Assembly: GCA_963682025.1 (NCBI GenBank)
Contig: OY821517.1
Span: 47,818,941-47,882,940 of the forward strand
DNA: 64,000 nucleotides
Source: Cordilura impudica
Taxonomy: Eukaryota; Arthropoda; Insecta; Diptera; Scathophagidae
Direction: 5' to 3'
Part shown: positions 21,344 through 33,650 of the stretch, one piece after another
Layout: every line of letters begins with the position of its first letter
Position numbering within the stretch: position 1 is the first letter of the stretch
Notes under the pieces: model-generated
Seen by the model: the letters and a program-made list of their open reading frames with translations, nothing else
Database searches by the model: none
What the model was told of the DNA's origin: nothing
Translations under genes and position numbers: made by a program

Positions 21344-22185
21344 AATTTCTGTACAGCAAAAGCAATTCTCTCTTTTAAATATACTTCGTTTTATAAAATC
21401 TGATAAATTAATTTTATTATGCAAAAATTAATTATAAGTCCTTTGTTTTTTAAAAATATAGAAAATTTTTAAAACAAAAATATTCATACTCTTGGCAAAT
21501 TATTGACCATATCACTGACTTAGTAAATAAAACTAAATTTAATTTTTAAAGGTATTACTAGCAAAACTTCTTCACAAAATAAGACTCAAATTTATATATC
21601 AAAACTGGCTGCAGTGTAGAATGAACAGTATTCGAATAGTAATTCGAATTTTAACATTTCACCTGATATGTACGGGTGTGTTTTTTACTTTTGTTTTACA
21701 ATAACAGTCGTTGCTTTCAGTTTTTGCAAGGCAATAAAGTAATTTCATATCAAATATGATTGTAATCGTTTTAAGCATGATATTAAATGTTACAAATGAA
21801 TTGCAACATTTATAAACATTTTTTTTTTTTCCTTTATTACATTTTGCTTTTGTTTAAAAATTATCGATATATTTTAAGTTTCTGAAATTGTATTTTGTTT
21901 TAAATGAATAATTATTTATAAAGCATGGCTTTAAGAGAATATCGAGTTCGTTAATTTAGAATCCCAATGACAGACTATAAGATATTTTTTTTATCCAAGT
22001 TAGTCACTCTATCCTGCTTTCAAATTAATACACGGAAATGCCTGGATCATTTAATGAGCAATGACACAAAAAATTTTATTATTATTTCCAGAAAAATCAC
22101 TTAAAAAACATACTCATCTTAAGTAGAAAACTACGAGTGCGGTCCTAGGATAATCCGACCTAAAAAAGAAAACACAAAAAAAAAT
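21344..22185. other. AT-rich spacer
   Basis: No recognisable coding, terminal repeat or tandem structure. Confidence 0.4.
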
Positions 22186-22189
22186 CTTT

Positions 22190-22772
22190 ATATCTCAACA
22201 TGATCTCATTTAGCTCGATACAATTTTCCGAGCGATATTCAATTAGCTTCGATACCCTGTTTATAGTAAGAACTGTCTAGCTTCTTTTCATTGTTGGCAA
22301 ATCATTTACCACCGAGCCATTTAATCAAGTTTGGAAATAGAAAGTAATCCGAGGGGGCTAAATCTGGCGCAAAAGGTGCGTGTTGAAGCAATATGAACTT
22401 TAATTCATGGATTTTGGCCATCGCAATGGTAAATGTGTGAACCTGTTCATTGTCCTAATGAAACAACACTTTCTTTCTCGCCATAAGCGGCCTTTTTTTT
22501 CCCTTAATTTAAATACTTAAACGCTGCAATACGTTAGCCGTTGCTTGCTTTTTCTTTTTGAAGATAATGTATAAAAATTACTCCACGTGGATTCCAAAAA
22601 GCAGACGCCATAACTTGGCCTGCAAATGAAACTCTATTCACCTTCTTTGGACATAATTCTCCAATTTCAGTCCAATGTTTTTATTTTTCTTTTTGGCTCA
22701 GGTGTAAAGTGGTGGACCCATGTCTCATCCATGGTTACGAATCGACGCCAATACTCGGTCTTATCATGGCGA
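22190..22772 (-). pseudogene. Mariner (DD34D-type) transposase remnant
   Basis: Minus-strand frames spell a decayed mariner transposase: VTMDETWVHHFTPE, which contains the first catalytic Asp; then, through several stops and shifts, a WRERKCCF..(D)N block, a PPRITFYF-like piece near the third Asp, and ENCIEL near the C-terminus. The family sequence is of the SETMAR/mauritiana-irritans kind, distinct from the DD41D copies at 50.2 and 62.5 kb. The N-terminus is missing; the fragment abuts the RTE element at about 22780. Confidence 0.7.
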
Positions 22773-22784
22773 GGGGACTTAGTA

Positions 22785-23695
22785 GGGTGCAATGATCCCG
22801 AGAGCGATGGCGGCGGTAGCATAGCTGCTGGTAAATTCCCCCTTGCTGGTAAGGTCAAAGGGGAGCACTCGAAGCTAACAGTAATCCACAACAACAGGCC
22901 AGAGATCTTCTTCCACCTTGACGTCCCGGGATGCAGGCTAGAAAACAACATCGATGCTACTGTCTGAAGGCCTGACTGGTGGTCAAAACTGGCAGCCCCA
23001 ACACCAGCCTAGTTTGTATAGGCTAATCACTCGTACTTCCGAATTTAACCGATTACTGAAAACGAGAGAAATAATAATAATCAACCGCTCCCTTGATGAC
23101 GACTATTGGAATGAAAACACGGAAACGATTTGTAACCTGTAACGTTAGAACATTACAGAAACGTCAAGGTTAGCGCAATTCGCAAATGAGTTTATACGCC
23201 TTAACCTCTTATTTGTGGGACTCAGTGAAGTTAGAGCCGAGTTAGCTGATCCACAAGACAAAGAGAGTTCTTATGACTCATTGTAGGCAGTTATAAACAG
23301 TTGTCCTTAAGGAGAAATCAAACTTATTATGGAAGACTTAAACGCCCAAATTTGATCTGACAACCGCAGAAAAGAGCAAGTAATGGAAATACACGCCCTC
23401 GGCTCAATGAGCGATAACGGAGAGTGCTTCTACGAGTTGTGCAACACTACGAGTCTCACTATAGGAGGAGGTCTCTTCCCACAGAAACGAATACACAAAG
23501 TCTCTTGGGTGTCCCCAGACCATGTAACAGAGAATCAAATTGATCATATTGCCATAAGCAAAATGTGGAGGCACTCGTTTTGCTGACATAGCCAGCGACT
23601 ATCACCTGCTTCTCGGCTAACTTCAACTTAAACTAACTGCACTCAACACAAAGCCACAAAGGAAAAGAGCACAGAAGTCTGTTTGGTTTTACGTG
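22785..23695 (+). pseudogene. RTE-clade LINE endonuclease remnant (part 1)
   Basis: Plus-strand fragments of an RTE-type APE endonuclease broken by many stops. The clearest segment is 23383-23586 (HALGSMSDNGECF, FPQKRIHKVSWVSPDHVTEN, QIDHIAIS), which matches the RTE G-HGLG..N.NG...FPHK.IHK.TW.SPDG..NQIDHI pattern. A degraded GDFNA-like EDLNAQI lies just upstream near 23332. The following KLTALNTKPQRKRAQKS fits the linker. The region is markedly more GC-rich than its neighbours. Confidence 0.7.
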
Positions 23696-25004
23696 CACGT
23701 CTGTCTTGTCGACTTTACCACACGGTGGTATTACCACTAGGTGAGATAAAATGCGTCCAACAGCGGCCATTCCTTAGACGGATAGCAAGCTAGGAGAGAT
23801 GGTTTGGCATACTCCCCTCCCTTTGCTATTGGGTTGCCCCGATCTAAAAGTCTTCTACTCTATGGGTCGTAGAACCCGCTTGAATACAACTCCACATCGA
23901 CTTGTGTTCTTCCCGCGATATTGAGCTACCACAGCCACTACGAAACTCCCCGAGGGGCTGTTCCCAAAAAAGCTATTTAAGGGTACAACACGTTGTTGTC
24001 GGCCATCAGTAGTACTCGCAAAAACACATACCTCCAATGAACCATACATTTGTCTACCACGTTCATTCTTACTAGCTGTTATTATCAGGTGGCCCTGATA
24101 TGTACAACGTTCCGTACCAACATTTCAACCGATATCCGTCCCATCCGCGAAACACTGTATTGTCAAATGACTCAAGCACCCTTGGACTCGTTTTCTATCC
24201 AACACTCTTGTCTACTAATTCTACCGCAAACATCTTTGCCAGGACTGATACTAGCTCACCCATTCACAGCTTCGAATTGTTCGACTCATGCCTTCATCCG
24301 CCTTCATCCGTTTACTACGCTCAGAACTTACTAATTGCCACCATCATGCTGGATGATGCTTACGTCAACGTTCCGTACTTCGCTTTTCAACTGGTCTCCG
24401 ACTCGTCTTGGACGCTGTATTGACATGTGCACCTGCCTCAATCGTCTTCGACCCACCCCCTCGCTCAAATTCCTCCGTCCTGGTATCTTGTCAGGGTCAC
24501 TGACGCACCCACACCCGGCCTCGTTTTCGCTCATGTAACATCTTTAACTTCATTTGCACCTTGGGACGCCAACACAATTATGGGATGTGACCACCATTTC
24601 ATCTGGTAGGTTTTTACACCTCCATTTTTATATTTTTGTTTGTACTGCCTTTGACTTCGACAATACAGTGAGGTAACCTTGGGCTTATAGCTCACCCAAG
24701 TACCTATTTATAGCCTCAGGTAACGCTTCGTTGCTAGTCTGGCCACTTACTAGCCGCTACCAAGTTATTCTCCAAACAGAGTAGTACTTAGTGGACCTGA
24801 CCTTAACCTTTAGCCGCTAGGATTAATCACCAGAATTAACTGGCTTTGCTTAGCGTAGCGCGGGAGCACCACTTGGAGTTAGGTTATAGGCATGGGCGCT
24901 GTATCACTGCCACTGGCGAACCAGTACTTTTTGTGATACAACTTTGCTCCCAGCAAAAGAGCATAATATGCTCTCGACAAATTTGCCAACCCTTTTAACT
25001 TAAA
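23696..25004 (-). mobile_element. GC-richer insert, possible LTR retrotransposon fragment
   Basis: This 1.3-kb segment interrupts the RTE relic. On the minus strand it has a TATA box (GCTATAAATAG at 24704-24714). About 130 bp downstream is TGGCGTCCCAA (24571-24561), close to the Lys-tRNA primer-binding site TGGCGCCCAAC. These would fit an LTR of about 24575-25004 followed by leader sequence. Short minus frames (24331-24534, 23855-24049) lie in the leader/gag position but match nothing I recognise. No second LTR is seen. Treat as a hypothesis. Confidence 0.3.
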
Positions 25005-25830
25005 TTATTACCAGTCCCTTCTGTCGGCCCAAGTGCCGAGCCCAGTTTCGCCAGAGGAAGACTTTGATGCCAAAAAAGCAAATTAAATTTTTACTGAAAC
25101 AACACAAGAAAGCATTGGAAAACAGCAACGTCGTAACAAGCCTTGGATCTCCGAGCACATATGGGGACTCATTGCGGCAGAAAAAGAAGCCAGCAAAATT
25201 GTCAACAGGGCAAGAACACGCCAACCAAAACAACACGCCCAAAGCAATTTCAATATTGCTAATCGACGAGTAAAACGCAGTGCTAGAGCCGACAAACGAA
25301 AGTGGTTAGACAATTTAGCCACTGATGCACAAAATGCAAGTGAAACGCATAGACCCAAACCCCTTCACAAAACCGCCAAAATGATGGCTGGTCGCGTACA
25401 TGTCAATACAAAGCCGATTAAAAATTCTTGCGGTGAAGGCCGAAGGCCAACTTAAGGTCTGGGAAGATCACTACAAAAATCTTCTTGCGGGTAACAACAC
25501 CCACCCTCAACAGGAACTTTGCAGCAGGCACAGCGAGCATATTCCGCGCGACGACGTTAACATCAGCGCACCAAGTATAAGTGAAATCGAGGCGGTCCGG
25601 ACAACATTGCTCCCGGACAAAAAATCTTCATCGCGAATCCTACAACCACTCATAAATTATCATTGGTGGCGCGAATCATTACCGAAAACAACGACAGATG
25701 CCATCATCATCAACCTTCCCATGCTCCAATTGGAGGGGGATAACGCTTTTAAACGTCACTCACAAAGTAATTGCTCATATCCTACACAACCGTCTCTACG
25801 GTGATGCGCAGTTCTCAGTTCTAGAAGAGG
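25005..25830 (+). pseudogene. RTE-clade LINE linker and start of RT (part 2)
   Basis: Continuation of the RTE protein after the insert. An open stretch at about 25096-25395 reads KPWISEHIWGLIAAEKEASK, IVNRARTR and KRKWLDNLATDA. The 25400-25600 frame has VWEDHYKNLL. Across a frameshift near 25735, NWRG then ITLLNVTHKVIAHILHNRL gives RT motif 1. The RT active site is absent, so the copy is truncated soon after 25800. Apparent frames on the minus strand here are shadows. Confidence 0.75.
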
Positions 25831-26025
25831 CAAATCGAAATGAAAATCAGAAACGCCGCAAAAGTTTCGAGTGAAATAAAACAGTTAGCGTTAGATAGCG
25901 CTAGATGGAGATTATTTATCACGACCCTATGTTCCTCTTAGGAATTAAAGGATTAAATATATAATTCACGATGCGGTTTTTTCTATTGCGGCACCCATCT
26001 TTCAGACAGCTTTATCATCACCAAA
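25831..26025. other. Short spacer
   Basis: No feature seen between the RTE break and Helitron copy 2. Confidence 0.4.
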
Positions 26026-27204
26026 TCTATAATATTAATAGGCTAGACGATTTCTTGCGACCGATGTTTTGTTCTACCATTTTATCCCGATTTTGACCAA
26101 ACGAATATTATTTGAAAAGTATTTCTTTTTTCCCGTTTTGCAGATTTACAGATTTAAAATTTTTTTCCTTTATTTTGAGTAAATTATATTTAAAACAAGT
26201 AAGAAAATTATAGTCGGTCTAGACCGACTATACGATACCCTACACCATGCGTTTAGAGTTCCTATCTCTCAGGCTCAACTAACTGGATATAGAAAATAAA
26301 CATAAACCAAATTTGAGTGGGATTTTTATTAATTTTTTCGGCTGCAGATATGACAAAGTTCATATCGGATGCTATATCTATATGGGGACTAGGCCCAAAA
26401 ATGGACCGATCCTGACCATGTTTGGTAAAGTCTCTTGTATTTTGCAAAAATATATACAAACAAAATTTGAGAAGAATCAGTGCAATATTTTTGTTTTTTG
26501 ATAGATTTAAATGAAGATCGGGAAGCAGCTCTATATGGGGCCTATGACTAAGAGTTGTCCAATAGGGATCATTTTTTAACTACTGATTAGTGGATGTAAT
26601 ATATACATACAAACCCAATTTGACTAAGATTTGTATGATAATTTGGATCTTATGCCAATATATGTTGATTTCATAGGGGTCATTTGTATGGGGGCTAGGT
26701 CTGAACATGGACCGATTCTCACCAGTTTCAACAGCGTTCATCCCATGGCCGATAAAAGATCAAATACCAAATTTCGTCAAAATATATTCATACTTGCGAC
26801 CTGCAGTTTGATTACAAGCTTTACATGGACACACAGACGGACGGACGGACGGACGGACGGACGGACATCGTTAAATTGAATCAGATAGTGATTCTGATTC
26901 GATCGGTATAATTAAAGATGGGTGTAGGTCAAATATTTTTGGTTGTTACAAACAGCAGCACAAAGTAATTATACCCAAACCACATAGTGTTATAGGGTAT
27001 AATTGCTACTAACACATACATAAAATTATACATATGCTATGTGTGTGTTTATTAAATTTGTTAATATGTTTGTAACAAAAATGAGTTTGTTTTTTGTGTT
27101 GATTTGTGAATTAACTATAATTGATACCTTTAGGGTCTTTATTTAATGCAAAAATAAAATTTCCTAGAATTTGCACTCGAACTTCGAGGGCTGGAATCTG
27201 CTAG
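26026..27204 (+). mobile_element. Helitron family B, copy 2, split by mini-me A5
   Basis: Starts TCTATAATATTAATAGGCTA after an A (26026) and ends with a hairpin and CTAG before T (27201-27204). It is interrupted at 26195-27002 by A5. Without A5 it is about 370 bp, like copy 1. The 3' hairpin is slightly decayed (CTCGAACTTCGAG). Confidence 0.85.
26195..27002 (-). mobile_element. Mini-me/Helentron-like element A5, full length
   Basis: Complete copy with ACAAGTAAG...GGTCTAGACC at the left (its 3' end) and the ATACCC/GGGTAT stem-loop at the right. (GGAC)7 lies at about 26838-26866. Inserted into Helitron copy 2 after ATTTAAA. Confidence 0.85.
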
Positions 27205-27706
27205 TATTTGGTAAATACTTTTTGAAATAGATTTTTCTAATTTTTTTCAAACCACTATCGCCATCTACATGTCAGGTCGGGTTGTTCTGAGAACGCGCTC
27301 GTACATTACCCTCAAGTTCTCCAAATAAACAAATAATAATAATAATAACATGTCAAAATGGAATCCTAAGTGTATCTGTGGTTAAAAAATAATACACAAT
27401 GCATGTGTGTGTTGTTCTTAAAAGCAAAACAGTAGACAAAATAAGTATTGGTCATTGAGTTTTGTTATTTAGTATTCCCTCAATAGAAGTTTATATGCCT
27501 GGAAATATGGTTACTACATTTTGCATATAATTTTTATTAAATAACATTTTTTCGTTCTTTCCACATCTTCAATTAATGTAATTCGCAAATGGATTCATTC
27601 AATTGAGTTAAAAGTTAAAAAGCAAAAGTATATGCAGACATGCCATAAATGTAAGTACATACCAACTAACAAACATACAATACTAATTCTAATACAGTAG
27701 ATTTTC
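27205..27706. other. AT-rich spacer
   Basis: Contains an (AAT)n run near 27330-27348. No coding signal. Confidence 0.4.
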
Positions 27707-27849
27707 GATTTAACGATCATTCGATTCTGCGAACACTGCATTTAACGAACAGGAGCTCATTTTATTCCATTGAGTACCTTAAATAGCGAACAAAAATATT
27801 TTTTTGTACACAGCTCAACGAACAGTATTTGAAAGAAAATACAATTTAA

Positions 27850-28590
27850 CATAAATATTACTAAGAAATTTTGAAATTTGATCTAGAAAGGGTGCAATAA
27901 TGTATAGAAGAAAATATTGTCTTGGAAAGAAAAACTAAAAATTATTGATGATCGCCACAAGGGCTTGTCAGTAACAAATCTGTGAAAAAAGTGTATACTA
28001 TTTTAAGATCAAAAGAAAATGTTTTAAAAAAGGTGGAACATACAAATTTCGCACCCAGAAATAGCAAAACTTTAAACCAGGGCGAATTTCTAAGAATGGA
28101 AACCACACTTTTTTCTTGGCTTCGTAGACAGTGAAATTCCAGTCTCTGATGCAGTTTTATAGTTTAAAAGCCAAAGAAATTCATAAAAAAATGTTATGGC
28201 TGGTTTTCAATATGTCATATTCAATGTAAACTGTTGTCAATTATTATCAACATTTCATATCTTAAATGAAATTGCCAACATGTTGGTAATTTATTCTTGT
28301 ATGACAGCCAAATTTTTTGTTAATTTATAAGATGTAATGAAAAAAAATTACGAGATGTCAGTTGATGCAATTGTTTGTTGTCAGTATATATGACATAGTG
28401 AAAACCAGGTATAATGATGGAGATTTCAATACAAGCCACAGATGGTTCACCAGATTAAAAAAAACACTTTGTCATACGGCTTTTACAACAAAGTGGTGAA
28501 AAACTTTCTGCCAATATGCAAGATTTTGAATCATTTAAGAGGAAACTAGAGCAAGTTATCTTAGAAAATTACTTACCAATAGGATGACAG
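27850..28590 (+). pseudogene. Pogo/Tigger transposase, DNA-binding half
   Basis: Frame-shifted CENPB-type helix-turn-helix region. It reads RSKENVLKKVEHTNFAPRNS, then SWLRRQ, EIPVSDAVL and KAKEIHKK. After the MITE at 28200-28408 come FNTSHRWFTRLKK and SGEKLSANMQDFESFKRKLE. These match the Tigger order W-L...P-S..-L..KA, N-S-GW..RFK-R and GE-LSA. Several stops and shifts make it dead. Confidence 0.7.
28200..28408. mobile_element. MITE with 22-bp terminal inverted repeats
   Basis: CTGGTTTTCAATATGTCATA at the left and TATGACATAGTGAAAACCAG at the right, about 209 bp, non-coding. It sits within the pogo/Tigger transposase between two adjacent protein motifs. The target duplication is not clear. 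Confidence 0.7.
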
Positions 28591-28599
28591 GATAGGATA

Positions 28600-29690
28600 G
28601 GATGTATGAGGTGTGCGGGTCGGATTATTGTGACACTGGATCTAAAACCAAATCGGACAATGCTTTCTGGACGCGCATTGAGTTTAAAGTTCAAATATGC
28701 ATTTATATGTAAAAATTATCAAAAAAAAAAAAAATCATTTTTCCCAAAAATTTTGATATTAATAATTGCGTTTCAATTAAATTAATAAATAAACCATAAT
28801 CTAGAGTAAACTATCATTCTAACAAAATAACAAAATCTATTATCGGTTGAAAACCAGCAAAGTTATATCAAGTTTCCCGGGCAATACATGCGTCGCAGAC
28901 CACTTGATTAAGAAAATCGAGCTCACATTTTTAAAGACATTGAAATAATTTACAGCAACAAAATTTTTGCATTCTCCCGATCAGAAAATGATCTTGTGTA
29001 AAGTATTTTGCTTATCGTCTATTGTTATGCCGTTCTAAATTAATGTCAAATGGGTACGTATTTTTTAGCACTATTTCAAATTCTCCAATTTTACTTTTTC
29101 AAAAATTTTGTTGAAGAAATTTTCGAAATCAACGTTTGGACTTTAGGGTGTTATGAACAAGATTAATTTGATTAAAAATGCCAAATATTGTAGGTATCCT
29201 GTTCTTAATTTGGCGAGGCCAGCGTTTTTATTTCAGCGGATTTGAAGAAAAGTGTGAATTTTCATAATTTTTCAACTATTGGGCTACATCTTTTTGGTGC
29301 ATTCATATTTCAAATATCTTTTGTCAGAATATTATACTACTTGATATAAGTTCTCAATCTTTTAAATTAAGGTTAAATCGAAATGCTATAAACTGTCCGT
29401 CTTTAAGGTCAAAGTCAAATTTAAGGATATTTACATTTTTTAGAACAAAATATCAAAATAATATATATTTGTAGAAGGATTTCAATAAAACTTGTTGATA
29501 ATATTTTACTAATTCTAACAAATAATATTCTGGACTTATTTTCTGGAATTAAGCCGTGGGGTATCCTTGATGTCAAATTGACTCTATATGAAAATCTATA
29601 AATATTTTCTTCGTCAAGATTTTTTTTTAAATAAACAAAAAAAAATATGAAACCAATGCCATTGGTTCAATACTATTGGTTCGAAAAAAT
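28600..29690. other. Unidentified segment inside the pogo/Tigger relic
   Basis: AT-rich, non-coding. It begins near a GGATAGGATAGGAT run (28586-28600) and replaces the first part of the transposase catalytic domain. No terminal repeats identified. Confidence 0.4.
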
Positions 29691-29925
29691 TAAACTTTTG
29701 CTAACTGGAAAATCACAGAAACGTACTCAAAGAATGCATGGGTGACTTGTACACTGAGCATTTCTTGCCAAAAATAACTTGCCCTTAAATGTCATTTTGC
29801 TTCTGGATAATTAATCATCTCATCCTCCGTAGAAAAAAATATTAGTGCTATAAAAGTCCCTCAATTAAACACCCCTGATACAACCAATGGATCAAAATGC
29901 CATACTGTATGCTTAAATTACATTA
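29690..29925 (+). pseudogene. Pogo/Tigger transposase, DDE domain piece
   Basis: Across frames it reads KLLLTGKSQK, NAW, HFLPK, LPLNVILLLDN (second catalytic Asp) and PLIQPMDQNAI, which carries the QPMDQG-type third acidic site. The piece is cut by mini-me A6 at 29928. Confidence 0.65.
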
Positions 29926-29927
29926 CA

Positions 29928-30741
29928 AAACAAGTAAGAAAATTATAGTCTGCCTAGACCGACTTTATGATACCCTATACCATGCGTTTAGAGACCCTAT
30001 CTCCCACACCCAACTAACTGGATATAGAAAATAAGCATAAACCAAATTTGAGTGGGATTTTTCTTAATTTTTTTGGCTGCAGATATGAAAAATTTCATAT
30101 CGGATGCTATATCTATATGGGTACTAGGCCCAAAAATGGACCGATTCTGACCATATTTGGTAAAGTCTCTTGTATTTTCCAAAAATTTATACAAACAAAA
30201 TTTGAGAAGAATCAGTGCAATATTTTTCTTTTTTGATAGATTTAAGTGAAGATCGGGAAACAGCTCTATATGGGGACTATGACTAAGAGTTGTCCAATAG
30301 GGATTATTTTTGGACTACTGATTAATGGTTGTAATATATACATACAAACCCAATTTGACTAAGATTTGTATCATAATTTGGATCTTATGGCAATATATGT
30401 TGATTTCATAGGGGTCATTTGTATGGGGGCTAGGTCTGAACATGGACCGATTCTCACCAATTTCAATAGCGTTCATCCCATGGCCGACAGAAGATCAAAT
30501 ACCAAATATCATCAAAATATATTCATATTTGCGACCTGCAGTTTGATTACAAGCTTTACATGGACACACAGACGGACGGACGGACGGACGGACGGACGGA
30601 CGGACATCGTTAAATCGAATCAGATAGTGATTCTGATTCGATCGGTATAATAAAAGAAGGGTCTAGGTGAAATATTTTTGGTAGTTACAAACAGCATCAC
30701 AAAGTCATTATACCCAAACCACATAGTGGTATAGGGTATAA
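29928..30741 (-). mobile_element. Mini-me/Helentron-like element A6, full length
   Basis: Both diagnostic ends are present, with the longest proto-microsatellite of the set, (GGAC)8 at about 30573-30605. The 3' palindrome has changed to GTCTGCCTAGACCGAC, so one arm is mismatched. Interrupts the pogo/Tigger transposase. Confidence 0.85.
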
Positions 30742-30744
30742 ATA

Positions 30745-31000
30745 GTCTCTTATCACGAATTTTTTCAACATCAGATCAAAATGTCACCATATTTATAGGC
30801 AATTTTTTGTATATGAAGCTGCAACGACATTGGCATTAGCAATGGAAAATGTTTCCGAATCGTCTTTGTTAAAATGTTGGAATGAGCTTTTAAAAGAAAA
30901 TTAATATTTTGACGAGGAAGATGATATCCCCTTATCTTCGTTGTTACGTTGAAATGAAGAGACCATGGCAATTCAAGATGGAGTTCGTTTGTTATATTAA
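30745..31000 (+). pseudogene. Pogo/Tigger transposase, C-terminal piece
   Basis: Reads YEAATTLALAMENVSESSLL and KCWNELLKEN, a stop, then YFDEEDDIPLSSLLR. This fits the Tigger C-terminal W..V....L..CW.KL... segment and acidic tail. It continues the protein after A6. The open frame decays beyond about 30970. Confidence 0.6.
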
Positions 31001-31399
31001 ATTTTTTCCAACTGTCACATTTGTTTCAAAAGTGTTGAAAAGCTGGTGATGAGCAAATTGGAAGCAACGAAAAATACACTTAGATACGGTCAATAACTTC
31101 GAAATTTGTATTAAATGGGCTTAATAAAGCAATCATGTGTCACTATCTTTATCCTGATAGAGCTCTAAGAGAAACAAGCACAGCTAAAACAATTTTTTAA
31201 GAAAAATTTTCCATGGAATTTACAAACTGGTCATTGGAAATTTCAAAATATTTGAAATTTTTGAATAAGTTGTCTTCTATTAGCTTGGGGTCATATGTGA
31301 AACAATTCCAAAAGGGATAATGGGGTCATAATATTTTTCCAAATCCCTAGGCTATTAAGATAAAATATAGTATTTAAAAGTAGAGAACTATTTAATTTT

Positions 31400-31660
31400 T
31401 GATATAAAGAGTTTAGAAAGATTACATAAATATTTCACAAAAATCTAATTTTTCTCGAAAACCGCAAAAAAAAATCTTGCAAAAAAAAATTCTGGGAGAT
31501 AAATTTACTTAAAAATTCACCCAGTTAATCTCTAAAATACAAATAACAAAACCTTAAAGTACCAGACCCATTTTTTTAAATTTTGTTGAAGAAAATTTTT
31601 TAAAACTTAAAATAGGAGTTTTCATTGCGCAATACATTAACAATAGGTGGTATGTGGTCC
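31400..31660 (+). repeat. Family D repeat, copy 2 (partial)
   Basis: Matches 54450-54720: AAACCGCAAAAAAAAATC, TTACTTAAAAATTCAC.CAGTTAATCT and TTTTAAAACTT.AAA.AGGAGTT. It then diverges after GCGCAATA..TTAACA..GTGG. Confidence 0.6.
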
Positions 31661-33650
31661 TTATTATGGGTTTTCAACCGGCACAGTTTGCCACTGGTTG
31701 ACCTATTATATTTGCCGTCCATACATGTGACGGTGATCTGTTTTGCGCTTTACTGTAACAAAAGAATTTCTGTTACAAGCAAAATAAGAAAGCAGAAAAA
31801 AAAATATAACCTTGATCTTGAAATTATTTTCAAGTTCACCTTATATGGTAACATATTAATGGAAAATTTTTTTGTTTTATTTTAGCAAACTGATTTATGA
31901 CGTTTTTTTTCTCTTCATTTTGTTGTATGAAATCATGAACACATTCATATGCAATCATGCTGGTCAAACCACGTATTTTCTTGTATTGATCTCACTTGCT
32001 CTCATAGTCATATATGAGTGGGAGTGTTATAAATACTAGAGAATATTATGAATGCATATGAATGTTCTCATTGAATTGGTGGTGACTTTGTTTTTTGTAA
32101 TAAACAGGTTTTTATCTGGACATGAATGAATGAAGATGAGAAGGCTGAATGTAAGAAAGTTAAATTTAAGTCAGGAGTTGAATTTTGAATGTCGCAGAAA
32201 GAGTTTGAGGAAAAACCCTTAATTAAAAAATTAAAAATGTAGTCTTAAAATTAAAAAAAAATATATATATTTATAATTTAAAATAAGTAAAGTTTAAAAT
32301 AAATTTTATAAGTGAAGTTTAAATGGAAAATAAAAGTAAAGTTAAATAAATAAAAATTGCATATTGTAGAAAAAAAAAAATTGTTTTGCATATAAGAACT
32401 TAAAAAAAAAAAAGAAAGAAAAAATTTAAAGATTAAGAAAATTTAAATAAGTGTAAGAAAAATCCAAATTTAAAATAAAGACATAAAATTAAAATTAAAA
32501 AGTGTTTAAAAATAAAGAAATAATAAATAATTTAAAAGTCGCAATACAACAACTATCTACTTGATGCTGTTAACTAAGTTGCTGCCGTTGTTAATCCAAT
32601 ACAACAACATATGTATATGAACATAAAAACTTACAATCAACACTACATACAGTACAGTTCAGTCGCTAAATATTAATTATTTTTATATATTAATATAATA
32701 TTATCAACTAATTAATAACTAATTATAAAGAGATCTTAAAACAAAATTATGAAACAATATATATGTGAAACTCGTCAAAGAGAAACAAATTTATATACAT
32801 ACATACATACTTTATATAAATAAAAGACGAAAAAGGAAAGAACCTACATACATATGTCAATATTCTACGATATTACTTTAAAACAACAACAAATAAACAT
32901 TACTTTAAAATATTAACAATACGAAAGAAACAATACCAAATTAGGTATTTATTATGTAAACCAACTACTAAAAAAAAAAAAAATAAAAAAAAAATTTGCT
33001 AAGTTAAAATTTTCTAAACATAAATTTTTTTAAATATAAAAATTTTCTGAATGTAAATTTTTTTTATATATAAAATTTTTTCTAAATATAAAATTTTTTT
33101 AAATATATAAATTTTCTAAATATAACATTTCGCTAAAATTTTCCTCAACTTCAAATTCTTTTCTGTAAATATCAAATTAAGCTAATATGTTTCTAATTAT
33201 AAAATTAAACAAAAAAAAAAAAAATTTGCTAAGTTAAAATTTTCTAAACATAAATTTTTTAAAATATAAAAATTTTCTGAATGTAAATTTTTTTTATTAT
33301 AAAATTTTCATAAATATAAATTGTGCTAAAATTAAATAGTGCTAAATTCAAATTGATAAAGTTAAAATTTTGTTTAAATTAAAATTTTCCTATACTAAAA
33401 TTATCTTCCTAAATATGTATAAAATTTTGCTAGAATTTAAAGTTTTCCTAAACATTAAAATTTCTCTAAAAAATAAAATTTTGCGAAAATTTAAAAATAT
33501 CCTACAATTAAAATTTTTCTTAAACATAGAGTGTTTAAAGTTACCATAAAAATGTTGATAAATTTAATTTAAAATTAAAACCCTTAAAATGAAGGGTAAA
33601 TAAAAATTTATAAAACCCAATGTAGAAAACCAAACCAAACCAAATCTTAT
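31661..33650. repeat. AT-rich low-complexity DNA with an internal duplication
   Basis: A stretch of TTTGCTAAGTTAAAATTTTC followed by TAAACATAAATTTTTT occurs at 32990-33080 and again at 33222-33305. The remainder is made of short AAATTTTCT/ATAAAATT variants. An 86-codon frame at 31625-31885 starts in family D sequence and has no motif. A TATAAATA and an AATAAA lie near 32030 and 32098, but no LTR pair was found. Confidence 0.45.

Larger units (their letters stand above)
27707..31300 (+). mobile_element. Pogo/Tigger-type DNA transposon relic, interrupted
   Basis: Starts CAGTAGATTTTCGATTTAAC after TA, as pogo-group elements do (TA target, CAGT ends). Decayed transposase pieces follow in the correct order on the plus strand (27850-28590, 29690-29925, 30745-30960). 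They are separated by a MITE, an unidentified 1.1-kb segment and mini-me A6. The right terminus was not found. Confidence 0.65.

Noticed and set aside
22626..22967. 113-codon plus-strand frame
   Set aside because: It crosses the junction between the reverse strand of a mariner remnant and the RTE fragment, so it is chance.
24050..24609. Overlapping plus-strand frames (94, 107, 67 and 60 codons) in the GC-rich island
   Set aside because: Several frames are open at once because of GC-rich composition; none has a motif, and the LTR-like signals point to the other strand.
31900..32140. An LTR with TATAAATA and AATAAA
   Set aside because: No matching second LTR, primer site or coding region nearby; the motifs are expected by chance in AT-rich DNA.
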